64,000 nucleotides of DNA from Clostridium saccharobutylicum DSM 13864 (GTDB lineage Bacteria; Bacillota; Clostridia; Clostridiales; Clostridiaceae): contig NC_022571.1 of the NCBI RefSeq assembly GCF_000473995.1, positions 539,501 through 603,500 on the forward strand, given 5' to 3'. Of the stretch, positions 54,779 to 63,350 are shown piece after piece; within the stretch, counting starts at the first letter, position 1; each line of letters starts with the position of its first letter. Under the pieces are notes generated by a model that saw only the letters and a list, made by a program, of their open reading frames with translations, was not told the DNA's origin and searched no databases. The translations under genes were made by a program, and so were the position numbers.

Positions 54779-55681
54779 TTGAAGAAGATTACATTTGCTA
54801 TGGTATTAATAACTATAGTATTGTCTTTAGGAATGAGTGTATTTTCAAGTCCTTTGCTAGCAAATACTGAGAATAAAAGTAATGCTGAAATGAGAGATAA
54901 ATATTTAAATATAATGACTGTGAATAAGCCGCAATATGATATGGTAAAGAAAATTATAAAGGACAAGCACAACGTTCAATATATGTTTACTGATGAAAAG
55001 GAAATCAGTGAATTTAAATATAATGCAAGTGTTTTGGAAAACGTATCAAATATGGATTTATTTATATATTCTGGAGCTACTTTTGAACCTTGGGCTAATT
55101 CATTTATTAGTGAATTGACAAAAGGAAATCTAGGAATAATTAATTTATCCAGAGGAGTAAGACTTTTAAATTATGATGAAGGTGCAACTAAGGAAAATCC
55201 TTATTACTTTGAGGGTATAGACGAATATAAAATAGCGTTATGCAATGTAAAGGCAGCTATTGAAGATAGAGATCCTAAAAATAGAGATTTTTATGAAAAG
55301 AATTATAATATTGCAATTAAAGAATTTAATGATAAATTAAAATCTTATGATGATAAGATAAAATCGCTTAGTGACTATACATTTATAACATTAAATCATG
55401 ATTTTGATTATTTGACTAAATCCTTGAACTTAAATATTAAAGAACTTAATAATCATGAACTGGGTGAATTTATAAAAAGCAATAATTTAGATCCTAAAAA
55501 AGTTATTGTTATAGTAGATGGAGAACAAGATCCAAAAATAAATTTGTCTGGATATAATACAATAAAGTTATGGAAATATTATGGAGATTGGTCTTTTGAT
55601 GACTTGATTTTATATAACATAGATGAATTAGCAAAATGGGCAAAACCAGCAGATAAGAGTTCAACTGGAAGCGTGGCATAA
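54779..55681 (+). CDS. ZnuA/TroA-like substrate-binding protein, probably not a zinc binder
   Basis: The 300-residue product has a signal peptide (about 1-29) and a fold pattern resembling metal ABC transporter binding proteins of cluster 9: DLFIYSGATFEPWANSFI near 93, ENPYYFEGIDEYKIALCNVKAAI near 139, and YTFITLNHDFDYLTKSLNL near 200. The His of the usual DPHxWLDP motif is replaced (NPYYFEGI), and other canonical metal His are doubtful. No lipobox, permease or ATPase gene is adjacent. Start is a TTG after GGGGGTGAC. The function is uncertain. Confidence 0.65.
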   Translation: MKKITFAMVLITIVLSLGMSVFSSPLLANTENKSNAEMRDKYLNIMTVNKPQYDMVKKIIKDKHNVQYMFTDEKEISEFKYNASVLENVSNMDLFIYSGATFEPWANSFISELTKGNLGIINLSRGVRLLNYDEGATKENPYYFEGIDEYKIALCNVKAAIEDRDPKNRDFYEKNYNIAIKEFNDKLKSYDDKIKSLSDYTFITLNHDFDYLTKSLNLNIKELNNHELGEFIKSNNLDPKKVIVIVDGEQDPKINLSGYNTIKLWKYYGDWSFDDLILYNIDELAKWAKPADKSSTGSVA

Positions 55682-55748
55682 TAATTGTTAATTATAATAT
55701 GTATTAAAAATTAAATTATATGTAATAATAATATATAGGTTATAAGAT

Positions 55749-55790
55749 TCAACAAGTTTTTTAAAAAAAATAAAAAAACTTGTTGATTTA
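55749..55790 (+). terminator. terminator after the ZnuA-like gene
   Basis: TCAACAAGTTTTTT and AAAAAACTTGTTGA form a stem (55749-55762 and 55773-55786), followed by TTTATT. Confidence 0.75.
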
Positions 55791-55825
55791 TTTAAAATTA
55801 TATTATATAATCGTTTATGTCGTGA

Positions 55826-55900
55826 AGGGGTATGGCTCAACGGTAGAGTAGTGGTCTCCAAAACCATTGGTTCTGGGTTCAAATCCTAGTGCCCCTGCCA
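55826..55900 (+). tRNA. tRNA-Trp (CCA)
   Basis: 75 nt with encoded CCA. Acceptor AGGGGTA pairs with TGCCCCT (one G-U), anticodon CCA in GTCTCCAAAAC, T arm TGGGTTCAAATCCTA. Confidence 0.97.
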
Positions 55901-55905
55901 TAATT

Positions 55906-55936
55906 GTCGTAGCACAGTGTGTTACGGCTTTTTTTT
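55906..55936 (+). terminator. tRNA-Trp terminator
   Basis: GTCGTAGCAC (55906-55915) pairs with GTGTTACGGC (55919-55928) with one mismatch, followed by eight T. Confidence 0.85.
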
Positions 55937-56039
55937 ATTTAAAAAAACTAGTTATTTATTAAATTGGTTTATACATATATTCTTCAGAATCGATCATAGC
56001 CATATACTAGTCAATACTATTTTGTGATCAGCAATAAGG

Positions 56040-56078
56040 GGCAAACTTTTTTGAGAAAAGAGAAAGTTTGCCTTTTTT
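56040..56078 (+). terminator. intrinsic terminator without an obvious gene
   Basis: GGCAAACTTT (56040-56049) and AAAGTTTGCC (56063-56072), then TTTTTTG. It lies after the tRNA-Trp terminator in a gene-free stretch (55937-56305). It could be a second terminator or end a short RNA. Confidence 0.75.
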
Positions 56079-56305
56079 GTGTTTTAGCAAAATAAATAAT
56101 TTTAGAAGATAAATAATATTTGAATTAAAAAACATATAGCTATATGAAATAACTAATAGTTAATTTTTAAAGTGAAGATAATGAAAAATACGTAGAAATA
56201 AGTATGTAAATAATAAAAGTAATAAAAATAATAACTCTTTTTTTCAATTAAATTGTATAATATGTAATAATATTGTATTATAGAAATAGATGGGAGTGAT
56301 GTTTT

Positions 56306-57052
56306 TTGTATTCTGTTATTTTAGTAGAAGATAATATTGAGGAAAGAAATATTTTAAAAAAAATGCTTCTTTCAATATCTGAATTTATAAAAATATATGA
56401 GGCCGATAGTGAAGCAACAGCTTTAAATATAATTCAAAATAATGACATTAATATGTTTTTAATAGACATTAACCTAAAACAATCTTCAGGATTAGATCTT
56501 GCGATGAAAATTAGAAGTATATCTAAATATGAATTTAGGCAAATCATTTTTCTAACAACTCATATGGCATATATTACACAAGCATTTAAGAAAACACATT
56601 GCTATGATTACATATTAAAACCATATGATCATAAAGAGGTACAAGTTATGTTAAATAAGCTTATACTTAATGAGAGCAGTTATAAAGATAAAGTAGAAGA
56701 GAAAGAATTAGTTATAACTTTGAAAAGTGGTATATATGTAGGAATTAAAATAAGGGAGATTATTTTTATAGAGGTTATAGGTAAGAATTGTGAAGTAAAT
56801 ACTATTAATGGTTTGTATATTGCTAATAATATGAGTCTAAAGAAGATTATGAAATTAATTGATTGTGACGATATTATCCAAAGTCATAGATCTTTTGCGG
56901 TAAATAAGGATTACATATCTAAAATAGAAAAGATTGATATTAAATTAAGTGCGGTGTATTTTAATAATTCTTCTAAAACTGCACTTTTAGGATATAAATT
57001 TAAGAATAATGTAATAGATGAATTCAAAAAAGGAAAAGTGATATTATGCTAG
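56306..57052 (+). CDS. agrA: AgrA-like LytTR response regulator
   Basis: The 248 residues have a receiver domain (about 1-120; VEDNIEERNILKK, phosphoacceptor Asp in FLIDINLKQ near 52, Lys in YILKPYDHKE) and a LytTR DNA-binding domain (about 140-240; IIFIEVIGKNCEVNTING, IIQSHRSFAVNKDYI). This is the AgrA layout. Start is a TTG at 56306, nine bases after GGGAG. It overlaps agrC by seven bases and is transcribed toward agrBD, with which it probably forms one quorum-sensing circuit. Confidence 0.88.
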   Translation: MYSVILVEDNIEERNILKKMLLSISEFIKIYEADSEATALNIIQNNDINMFLIDINLKQSSGLDLAMKIRSISKYEFRQIIFLTTHMAYITQAFKKTHCYDYILKPYDHKEVQVMLNKLILNESSYKDKVEEKELVITLKSGIYVGIKIREIIFIEVIGKNCEVNTINGLYIANNMSLKKIMKLIDCDDIIQSHRSFAVNKDYISKIEKIDIKLSAVYFNNSSKTALLGYKFKNNVIDEFKKGKVILC

Positions 57053-58296
57053 GCAATTTTATTATGGATGCTTTAGATACAACAATTGTATTTTGTTTAT
57101 GGAAAACAATAAATAATAAAAGTAAAGTTAATGTATTTAAACAGTTGTTAGCTATACTTATTATTGCTAGTTTAGTTGCAGCAATTGAACAATTAAAACT
57201 TAATTTTATATTAATATATATAGTGTATATTACAGTATTAAAAATTATATATAACTCAAATTTAATAGAATGTGTATTAATATATTTTTTTATAATGCTT
57301 GTAGATATGGCTCTGCAACTAACATTTACAATAATTATTAGACCATTTATTACGAACTATACACTTAAAGGAATTGTTATAGAAGTAATAATATTAGTTA
57401 TTTCCATTATTTTTTTAAAGCTAAATAAAAATAGGAAAATTACATTTGAAAAAATAAATAATAATATTTTGGTTTATTTAGCTTCAACTTGTATTATATA
57501 TACTATGTTATTTAAAATTATTTGGGAATATGATTCTAATATAATTTTAAATAACATGTTTATTGTAGCAGTTATTTGGATTATACTGATATTTTGTCAA
57601 ACGTTAACATATTTTCATATTATTGAAATAACAAAAGAAACAGAAAAGTTAAAAATATCTAATGAATATAATGTTGCTATAAATGAAATAGTTCAAGAAA
57701 TAAAACAAAGACAACATGATTTCGTTAATTATAAAAATACAATAAAAGGTATGATGGAAGTTTTAGATGAAAAAGAACTGAGGGAAGCAATTTATAATTA
57801 TATGAAAGATGAGGATGAATATGATTATAAGATAAATGAACTTATATATATTGATAATGCAGTTATTAAATCTATATTATATAGAAATATGTGTAAAGCT
57901 AAAAAATATAATGTTAATCTGCAATATAAAATAGAAAATAATGTTTTGGATGATATATTGAGTTATCAGGAATTGTCTAATATATTAAATAATTTATTGA
58001 ATAATGCTTTTGACGAGGTAATAAAAGAAGAATGTATTAATAAAAATATTAAATTAGAAATTGTTAATAGAAATAAAGAATCTCATTTAATAATTAAAAA
58101 TCAAATAGCTAATGTTAATGATCTTAATTTAAATGAGATGTTTGAAAGAGGTTTTTCAACTAAAAATATAGGTACCAGAGGTTATGGGTTATATAATGTA
58201 AAAAAAATAATTAATTTACATAAAGGTTTTATAAAGGTAAATATAGAATCCGGAAAAATTAAATTTGATTTTTATTTTAATAATTCTTCAGGATAA
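57046..58296 (+). CDS. agrC: AgrC-like peptide-sensing histidine kinase
   Basis: The 416 residues have six or seven membrane segments in the first 205 positions and a cytoplasmic GHKL kinase. The phosphoacceptor His is in KQRQHDFVNYKNTI near 224; the ATP lid residues include LNNLLNNAFDEV near 322 and TRGYGLYNVKKII near 380. This is the AgrC layout, where the membrane part recognises a cyclic peptide. Its last 25 bases overlap the 3' end of agrD on the opposite strand. Confidence 0.87.
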   Translation: MLGNFIMDALDTTIVFCLWKTINNKSKVNVFKQLLAILIIASLVAAIEQLKLNFILIYIVYITVLKIIYNSNLIECVLIYFFIMLVDMALQLTFTIIIRPFITNYTLKGIVIEVIILVISIIFLKLNKNRKITFEKINNNILVYLASTCIIYTMLFKIIWEYDSNIILNNMFIVAVIWIILIFCQTLTYFHIIEITKETEKLKISNEYNVAINEIVQEIKQRQHDFVNYKNTIKGMMEVLDEKELREAIYNYMKDEDEYDYKINELIYIDNAVIKSILYRNMCKAKKYNVNLQYKIENNVLDDILSYQELSNILNNLLNNAFDEVIKEECINKNIKLEIVNRNKESHLIIKNQIANVNDLNLNEMFERGFSTKNIGTRGYGLYNVKKIINLHKGFIKVNIESGKIKFDFYFNNSSG

Positions 58297-58391
58297 TCTG
58301 GTTCACCATACATACCACCACAACTTGATTTTGATACTAGATTAAATAAATTAAGTAGTATGGCTGAAAAAATATTTATAGATTTTTGCAT
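58272..58391 (-). CDS. agrD: AgrD autoinducing peptide precursor
   Basis: A 39-residue precursor. ATG (complement of 58389-58391) lies nine bases after AAAGGAG. The product has an amphipathic helix (MQKSINIFSAILLNLFNLVS), then a core KSSCGGMY and an acidic recognition tail GEPDYPEELLK. This is the AgrD layout: N-terminal leader, cysteine, short ring, Pro-containing C-terminus cut by AgrB. By analogy with clostridial AgrD the ring is probably a five-residue thiolactone CGGMY, Cys24 linked to Tyr28; the N-terminal tail length is unknown. The frame overlaps the last 41 bases of agrB and the last 25 of agrC on the opposite strand. Confidence 0.85.
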   Translation of the reverse strand: MQKSINIFSAILLNLFNLVSKSSCGGMYGEPDYPEELLK

Positions 58392-58953
58392 TTCGAACAA
58401 CTCCTTTTATATTAACGATAATTAATTGAATGATTTGTATTAATATACTTAAAAATATACAATTATATATTTTAGAATCTGATAGTTTAAAAAATAATAT
58501 AGACCAAAATGTAAGCGATATTAAAGATAATATCTTTAATGTCGTTTTATTTTTTATTGGTCTTTTTTCATTTTTACAAGGAGCATAAGTTAATGTAATA
58601 ATGAATGATATTATAAAAAAAACTATATAAAAATTAATATTTAATTGTATAGCTGATTTACTAAATAGTAATATTGATAAAAAGTAAATTGTACTTACAA
58701 TTAAACATGAAGTATAAGTTTTACAATGAATACCTCCCCCTAATGTTCTTGTTGAAATTAAAATAACAAAAATCAAGAAAAAAAGTGGTATTTCATTAAA
58801 AAACAAAAATATTATGAATATAAGTGATAATTTACTTATATCTCCTAAAATCACTTCTAAAGTATACTGCATTTTTAGTAAATCTGTTTTTGTTAAAGAA
58901 CTATTATTTTTTTTTAAATGTTTACATATTAAAGTTGAAAAACTTTTTATCAT
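58351..58953 (-). CDS. agrB: AgrB-like peptide-processing membrane protease
   Basis: The membrane endopeptidase that removes the C-terminal tail of AgrD and closes the thiolactone. The 200-residue product has about six membrane segments and the catalytic pair H76 and C83 in TRTLGGGIHCKTYTSC, with the His-Cys spacing of staphylococcal AgrB. The ATG at 58953 follows GAAAGAGG by six bases; an in-frame ATG 15 bases upstream lacks a site. The 3' end overlaps agrD. It converges with agrA-agrC. Confidence 0.9.
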   Translation of the reverse strand: MIKSFSTLICKHLKKNNSSLTKTDLLKMQYTLEVILGDISKLSLIFIIFLFFNEIPLFFLIFVILISTRTLGGGIHCKTYTSCLIVSTIYFLSILLFSKSAIQLNINFYIVFFIISFIITLTYAPCKNEKRPIKNKTTLKILSLISLTFWSILFFKLSDSKIYNCIFLSILIQIIQLIIVNIKGVVRNAKIYKYFFSHTT

Positions 58954-59371
58954 TTTAACCTCTTTCATAATATTTTATATTGTATAAAAATACTATATAT
59001 TAAAACAAAATTCAATAGAAATGACATAAAACGCAAAAATATAGGAATAAAAAGAAATAATAAGTTAATAAAGATAGTCATTAAGATTATATTTGCCATA
59101 TAAACTATCAAAATTAATTTAGAAAAGTACTAGAGCTGTCTATAATATAAAAATGAACATTCAAAAAATAATCTAAATAATTTAATTTTGTAGTTCGTGC
59201 TATAATATACGTGAAATGTAAATATATATAAAACACAAGTTATGAGAGAGGCGGTATTGTAATGGGAATTTTTAATGGACTTTAATAGTCTATGTGTAAG
59301 AGTGAGTATTAAATCTCCAGTATAGACTATACAGAAAATTTATAATGTTTATTATTACTGGGAGGTAAGAA
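58954..59371 (+). other. agrB-hydrolase intergenic region with a 7-codon frame
   Basis: No large gene is seen. An extended -10, GTGCTATAAT (59197-59206), reads toward the alpha/beta hydrolase. At 59262-59285 a 7-codon frame (MGIFNGL) follows GAGAGGCGG; after it, TAGTCTAT (near 59286) and ATAGACTA (near 59323) form a stem before the hydrolase. It may be a leader peptide or attenuator. On the minus strand TTGAAT lies about 17 bases before TATTTT as a weak agrB promoter. Confidence 0.4.
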
Positions 59372-60118
59372 ATGTCTTATTTTAAATATCAAAATTTTGA
59401 TATTTATTACAAAGTATATGGTGAAGGAAAACCTTTAGTTATCATACATGGGGATACAGCTTCTTCAAAAATGTTTATACCAGAATTAAAATTCTATTCT
59501 AAAAATTTCAAGGTGATTTTGCTAGATTTAGTAGGACAGGGAAAATCTAAAAGAGTAGATGAATTACCTTTAAATTATTGGCATTTTAATGCAATGGTAG
59601 TTATTGGGTTATGCAAATATATAGGTGTTAACAATGTTAATTTATTAGGTACAAGCGGTGGTGCTATTGTTGCGTTAAATGCAGCATTAGAGAATTCAAA
59701 CTTATTCAATAAAATAATTATAGATAGCTTTATGGGAGAAAATTTACCTTATGAGTTTGCTGAAAAAATTTTAGTTGATAGAAAAATAGCAAAAAATAAG
59801 TTAAGCTCAAAGTTATTTTGGTTTATGATGCATGGTTTTGATTGGAAATATGTTATTGATCAAAATACAAATTTAATTATGAACTTTGCAAGAGAAAAAG
59901 GTGATTTTTTCGAGTGTAATCTTAATAATATAAAAAATGATATATTAATTACAGGAAGTTTGAAGGATGATTTAATACCTAATATTGAAAATATATTAAA
60001 AAACATTAATTCGAAAATAGAAAATTCTAAATTAGTTATTTTTAAGTATGGAAATCATCCAGCTATGTTTAGCAATAAAAAAGAATTTAGAAATTTAGTG
60101 TTGAATTTTTTGATGTAA
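59372..60118 (+). CDS. alpha/beta fold hydrolase
   Basis: The 248 residues start with FDIYYKVYGEGKPLVIIHGDTASSKMF, contain the oxyanion region, the nucleophile elbow LGTSGGAIVAL near 89-99 (Ser nucleophile), an acid residue in ITGSLKDDLIP, and the last His in KYGNHPAMFS near 231. Substrate unknown. GGGAGGT precedes the ATG. Its place beside agr genes may make it a target of the system, an inference. Confidence 0.85.
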   Translation: MSYFKYQNFDIYYKVYGEGKPLVIIHGDTASSKMFIPELKFYSKNFKVILLDLVGQGKSKRVDELPLNYWHFNAMVVIGLCKYIGVNNVNLLGTSGGAIVALNAALENSNLFNKIIIDSFMGENLPYEFAEKILVDRKIAKNKLSSKLFWFMMHGFDWKYVIDQNTNLIMNFAREKGDFFECNLNNIKNDILITGSLKDDLIPNIENILKNINSKIENSKLVIFKYGNHPAMFSNKKEFRNLVLNFLM

Positions 60119-60350
60119 ATTATTCATTTAAAACTACTCATTTATTAAACTAGAAGATTTAGTGATAAAGTCATATCTAGTTTTAGCTTCTATAACGCTT
60201 ATGATTGCTTTAGTAAAATCATAGATAATTAAATTATATGTACAAAATTGCGTTGAAATAAATATTTAGTGATATATTTATAATTAAATTAAATGATAAA
60301 ATATACTTTTTATTCTTAATTATACATGGTGAAAAATGTATTTACTTAAT
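60119..60350 (+). other. spacer after the hydrolase
   Basis: AAACTAGA (60147-60154) and TCTAGTTT (60176-60183) form a weak hairpin that may end the hydrolase transcript. No other feature is seen. Confidence 0.35.
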
Positions 60351-60400
60351 TTAGAAAAAGTGTAACTATATAATTACAAGTATAGTTACACTTTTTCTAA
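60351..60400. terminator. long perfect palindrome, probable bidirectional terminator
   Basis: TTAGAAAAAGTGTAACTATA (60351-60370) is perfectly complementary to 60381-60400, around a 10-base loop. It has A and T runs within the stem rather than after it. Confidence 0.7.
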
Positions 60401-60577
60401 ATTATAATAAGAAGTTATAGGTAGGGTAAATGTTTATTACAATATTATCGATTGATTATTAAAGTTATAGCAATGTAATTTAATAAAAAGGATAGATGTT
60501 ATTATATAAATTTTTATATCTAATAATTTTTTAAATGTAATTCTATTATTGTAACATATATAGAAAAGGGAGGAATT

Positions 60578-61339
60578 ATGTTAGTCTTAAAAGTAAAAAA
60601 ATTAAAAAAAACTTATAAAAATAATACAAATAAAACTAATGCACTTAATGGTATTGATTTTACAGTAGGACAAGGTGAATTTGTTGGTATAATGGGACCA
60701 TCAGGGAGTGGTAAAACTACTTTATTAAATGTACTTAGTGGAATATCAAAACCGACAGCTGGGGAAATTGAAATTTTAGGACAAAGTGTAAAAGATATGT
60801 CTAAGCATGAAATGACATTATTTAGACGTAAGCATTTGGGATTTGTATTTCAAGATTTTAATTTATTAGATAGTTTAACGCTAGAAGAAAATATTATGTT
60901 GCCATTAAGCTTGGAATCATATGAATCAGAGGAAAGGTATAAAAAAGTAAATAAAGTTATGACTATGTTTAATATAGTTAATGTTAAACATAAATATCCT
61001 TATTTGGTTTCAGGTGGGCAGCAACAAAGAGCAGCTATTGGTAGAGCTATAATTAATAAACCTGATATTATATTTGCGGATGAGCCAACTGGTAATTTAG
61101 ATTGGAAGTCTTCCAATATTGTAATGAATTATTTTGAAAGATTGAATCTAGAAAATAAAAATACAATATTAGTTGTAACGCATGATCCATTTACTGCGAG
61201 CTATTGTAAAAGAATAATTTTTATTAAGGATGGATTAATTCATTCAGAGATTACTAACAATGATAATGATAAGCAAATATTTTTTGATAAAATATTAGAA
61301 AATCTCAATAATATTGGAGATGAAAAAGATGACCTTTAA
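60578..61339 (+). CDS. Bce-type ABC transporter ATP-binding protein
   Basis: The 253-residue ATPase has Walker [16 protein letters not shown] near 40, Q-loop FQDFNLL, signature [16 protein letters not shown] near 147 and Walker [13 protein letters not shown] near 168. With the following permease it forms a BceAB-like pair; such transporters protect against cell-wall-active peptides. GGGAGG precedes the ATG. No cognate two-component genes lie next to it in the window. Confidence 0.92.
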   Translation: MLVLKVKKLKKTYKNNTNKTNALNGIDFTVGQGEFVGIMGPSGSGKTTLLNVLSGISKPTAGEIEILGQSVKDMSKHEMTLFRRKHLGFVFQDFNLLDSLTLEENIMLPLSLESYESEERYKKVNKVMTMFNIVNVKHKYPYLVSGGQQQRAAIGRAIINKPDIIFADEPTGNLDWKSSNIVMNYFERLNLENKNTILVVTHDPFTASYCKRIIFIKDGLIHSEITNNDNDKQIFFDKILENLNNIGDEKDDL

Positions 61340-63224
61340 GGAACTTTCAATAAGAATGTTTAAATCAAATATAAGAAGGTATACACTTTATTTTGCATGT
61401 AGTGGATTTATTACTATGGTGCTTTTTTTATACTTAACTTTGTATACAAATAAAGATTTTAACAATCCCTATAAAGTAGATAGTTCGATTTCAGGAAATC
61501 TCTTTGCCCCTACATTAGTTCTATTTATATTTGCCACTTGTTTCATAATTTATGCACATAATTATTTTATTAAATTTAGAAAAAAGGATTTTGCGCTCTT
61601 TATGATAATAGGGATGACTGAAAATGATATAAGAAAAATTATATTATTAGAAAATATAATAATTGCTATTATATCTGTTTTAGTTGGACTTTTTTTAGGA
61701 ACATGTTTGTCAAAGGTATTTTATTTTGTTGTATCTCAATTAGCAAATTTGAAAATAGATTTTTCAATAAATTTAAAGAGTTATTTATATACAATAGTAT
61801 TTTTAAGTTTGGTAAATTTAATAATGATATTAAAAAGTTGTATATTTATTCCACTTTATCAAATTATAAATTTATTAAAGGCTCAACATAAAGCTGATAA
61901 CAATTTTTCTGGAAATCCTTTCTTTGGAGTTTTGGGCGTGATTTTTATGTTAATTCCATATATTCGCGTGTTTGATAATAGATTTTCATTTTCATTTTTT
62001 GCAGTTATATTAATAAATTTAATTGGATTATATTTGTTAATTTCTAATTTACATTGGTTTATTAAAAAATTCTTTAAATCAAACTCTTTTGATAATTTAA
62101 TCTGGATAAATAATTTAAAATATTCAATAGGAAATTCTAAAAAAATTATTTTTTCAATAACTGCACTTATTGCTTCGATACTTTATTTTATAAGTTTTAG
62201 TTATTCAGCTAATGAATCCATTAACAACAATATTATAATACAAAACCCATATGATTTAGCTTATGCAGAAATATATGGAAAAAATGAAATATCGGAGGAT
62301 ACATTAAATAACACACTTAAAAGTAATGATGTAAAGGTAGAATCAATAAATAGCTTAGAAATTGTTGTACAAGGGTCTACAGTAATGATATCAGATAAAT
62401 CATTAAATAATTTACTTGGAAGCAATTTTAATGTAGAAAGGGGCAAGTATATTTGTTTACTTCAAATAAATAGAAATGATGGTTATGTTCATAATGAACA
62501 AGAAATTGAAAATTATACCATAAATAATACAACATATATTTTACAAGAAAAATTAGAAAAAATATTATTTAATAAGATTCCAATATTAAATAATTCACAT
62601 TATTTAATATTTAATCAGGATGACTATAAAGAAATAAAATCTTCAGTAAAATCAAAATATATAGGAAATGTTAAGTTCATAAATTTTAATGATTGGACTA
62701 AAACTGAAACTGTAGTGAATAATTTAACGGATGAATTAGAAAATTACAACAAAATAAATACAAAACAATTTTTTGGCAGTACCAATGATGACAGAAGACA
62801 ATTTAAGCCAGTTTCAAAAATTATTGATTACAAATTATTAAAAGAATCTAGTCAATTTTTAACCTTTTTATTATGCTTTGTATTTATTTTATTTTTTATT
62901 TCTTCAAATTTAATAATACATTTTAAGCTTTTAACTGAATTTGATAACGAAAAAATTAAATACGAAAAACTTAATAAAATAGGGGTTTTAGAAAAAGAAA
63001 TTTCATCAAATATTTCAAAAGAGTTAAGCATAATTTTTTTACTCCCATGCATTTTAGGTACGTACCTAGGAACTTATTGTATATACTCAAAGATAGCTTC
63101 AATTGGAATTAGCAATTTACATGAAATACGATATGCATTGATTACAGGTGTTGCTTATACAGTATTAGAATTAATATTTTATTTGTTTTATAAAAAGCAT
63201 TATATAAATTTGTTGTTAAAATGA
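61329..63224 (+). CDS. Bce-type ABC transporter permease (FtsX-like)
   Basis: The 631-residue permease has about ten membrane segments, with a large extracellular domain of about 200 residues between the seventh and eighth (about 305-510), the hallmark of BceB-type proteins. The ATG at 61329 follows GGAG by nine bases and gives [18 protein letters not shown], typical of the family; an in-frame TTG at 61314 is less likely. It overlaps the ATPase gene by 11 bases. Likely function: sensing or removal of antimicrobial peptides. Confidence 0.9.
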   Translation: MTFKELSIRMFKSNIRRYTLYFACSGFITMVLFLYLTLYTNKDFNNPYKVDSSISGNLFAPTLVLFIFATCFIIYAHNYFIKFRKKDFALFMIIGMTENDIRKIILLENIIIAIISVLVGLFLGTCLSKVFYFVVSQLANLKIDFSINLKSYLYTIVFLSLVNLIMILKSCIFIPLYQIINLLKAQHKADNNFSGNPFFGVLGVIFMLIPYIRVFDNRFSFSFFAVILINLIGLYLLISNLHWFIKKFFKSNSFDNLIWINNLKYSIGNSKKIIFSITALIASILYFISFSYSANESINNNIIIQNPYDLAYAEIYGKNEISEDTLNNTLKSNDVKVESINSLEIVVQGSTVMISDKSLNNLLGSNFNVERGKYICLLQINRNDGYVHNEQEIENYTINNTTYILQEKLEKILFNKIPILNNSHYLIFNQDDYKEIKSSVKSKYIGNVKFINFNDWTKTETVVNNLTDELENYNKINTKQFFGSTNDDRRQFKPVSKIIDYKLLKESSQFLTFLLCFVFILFFISSNLIIHFKLLTEFDNEKIKYEKLNKIGVLEKEISSNISKELSIIFLLPCILGTYLGTYCIYSKIASIGISNLHEIRYALITGVAYTVLELIFYLFYKKHYINLLLK

Positions 63225-63273
63225 CAGAAGAACTATATTCAAAACTAAATATTTATTTTAAAGTCTATGAGAT

Positions 63274-63313
63274 AAAGCTATAATAGTATAAAATTACACT
63301 ATTATAGCTTTAA
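63274..63313 (+). terminator. terminator after the Bce-type transporter
   Basis: AAAGCTATAATAGT (63274-63287) is complementary to ACTATTATAGCTTT (63298-63311). Confidence 0.78.
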
Positions 63314-63350
63314 ATATAATTAATAAACTAATACGCAAATGGAGAAGACA

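Noticed and set aside
56040-56078. Second tRNA or small gene before agrA
   Set aside because: Only a terminator hairpin is visible; no cloverleaf or open frame supports a gene.
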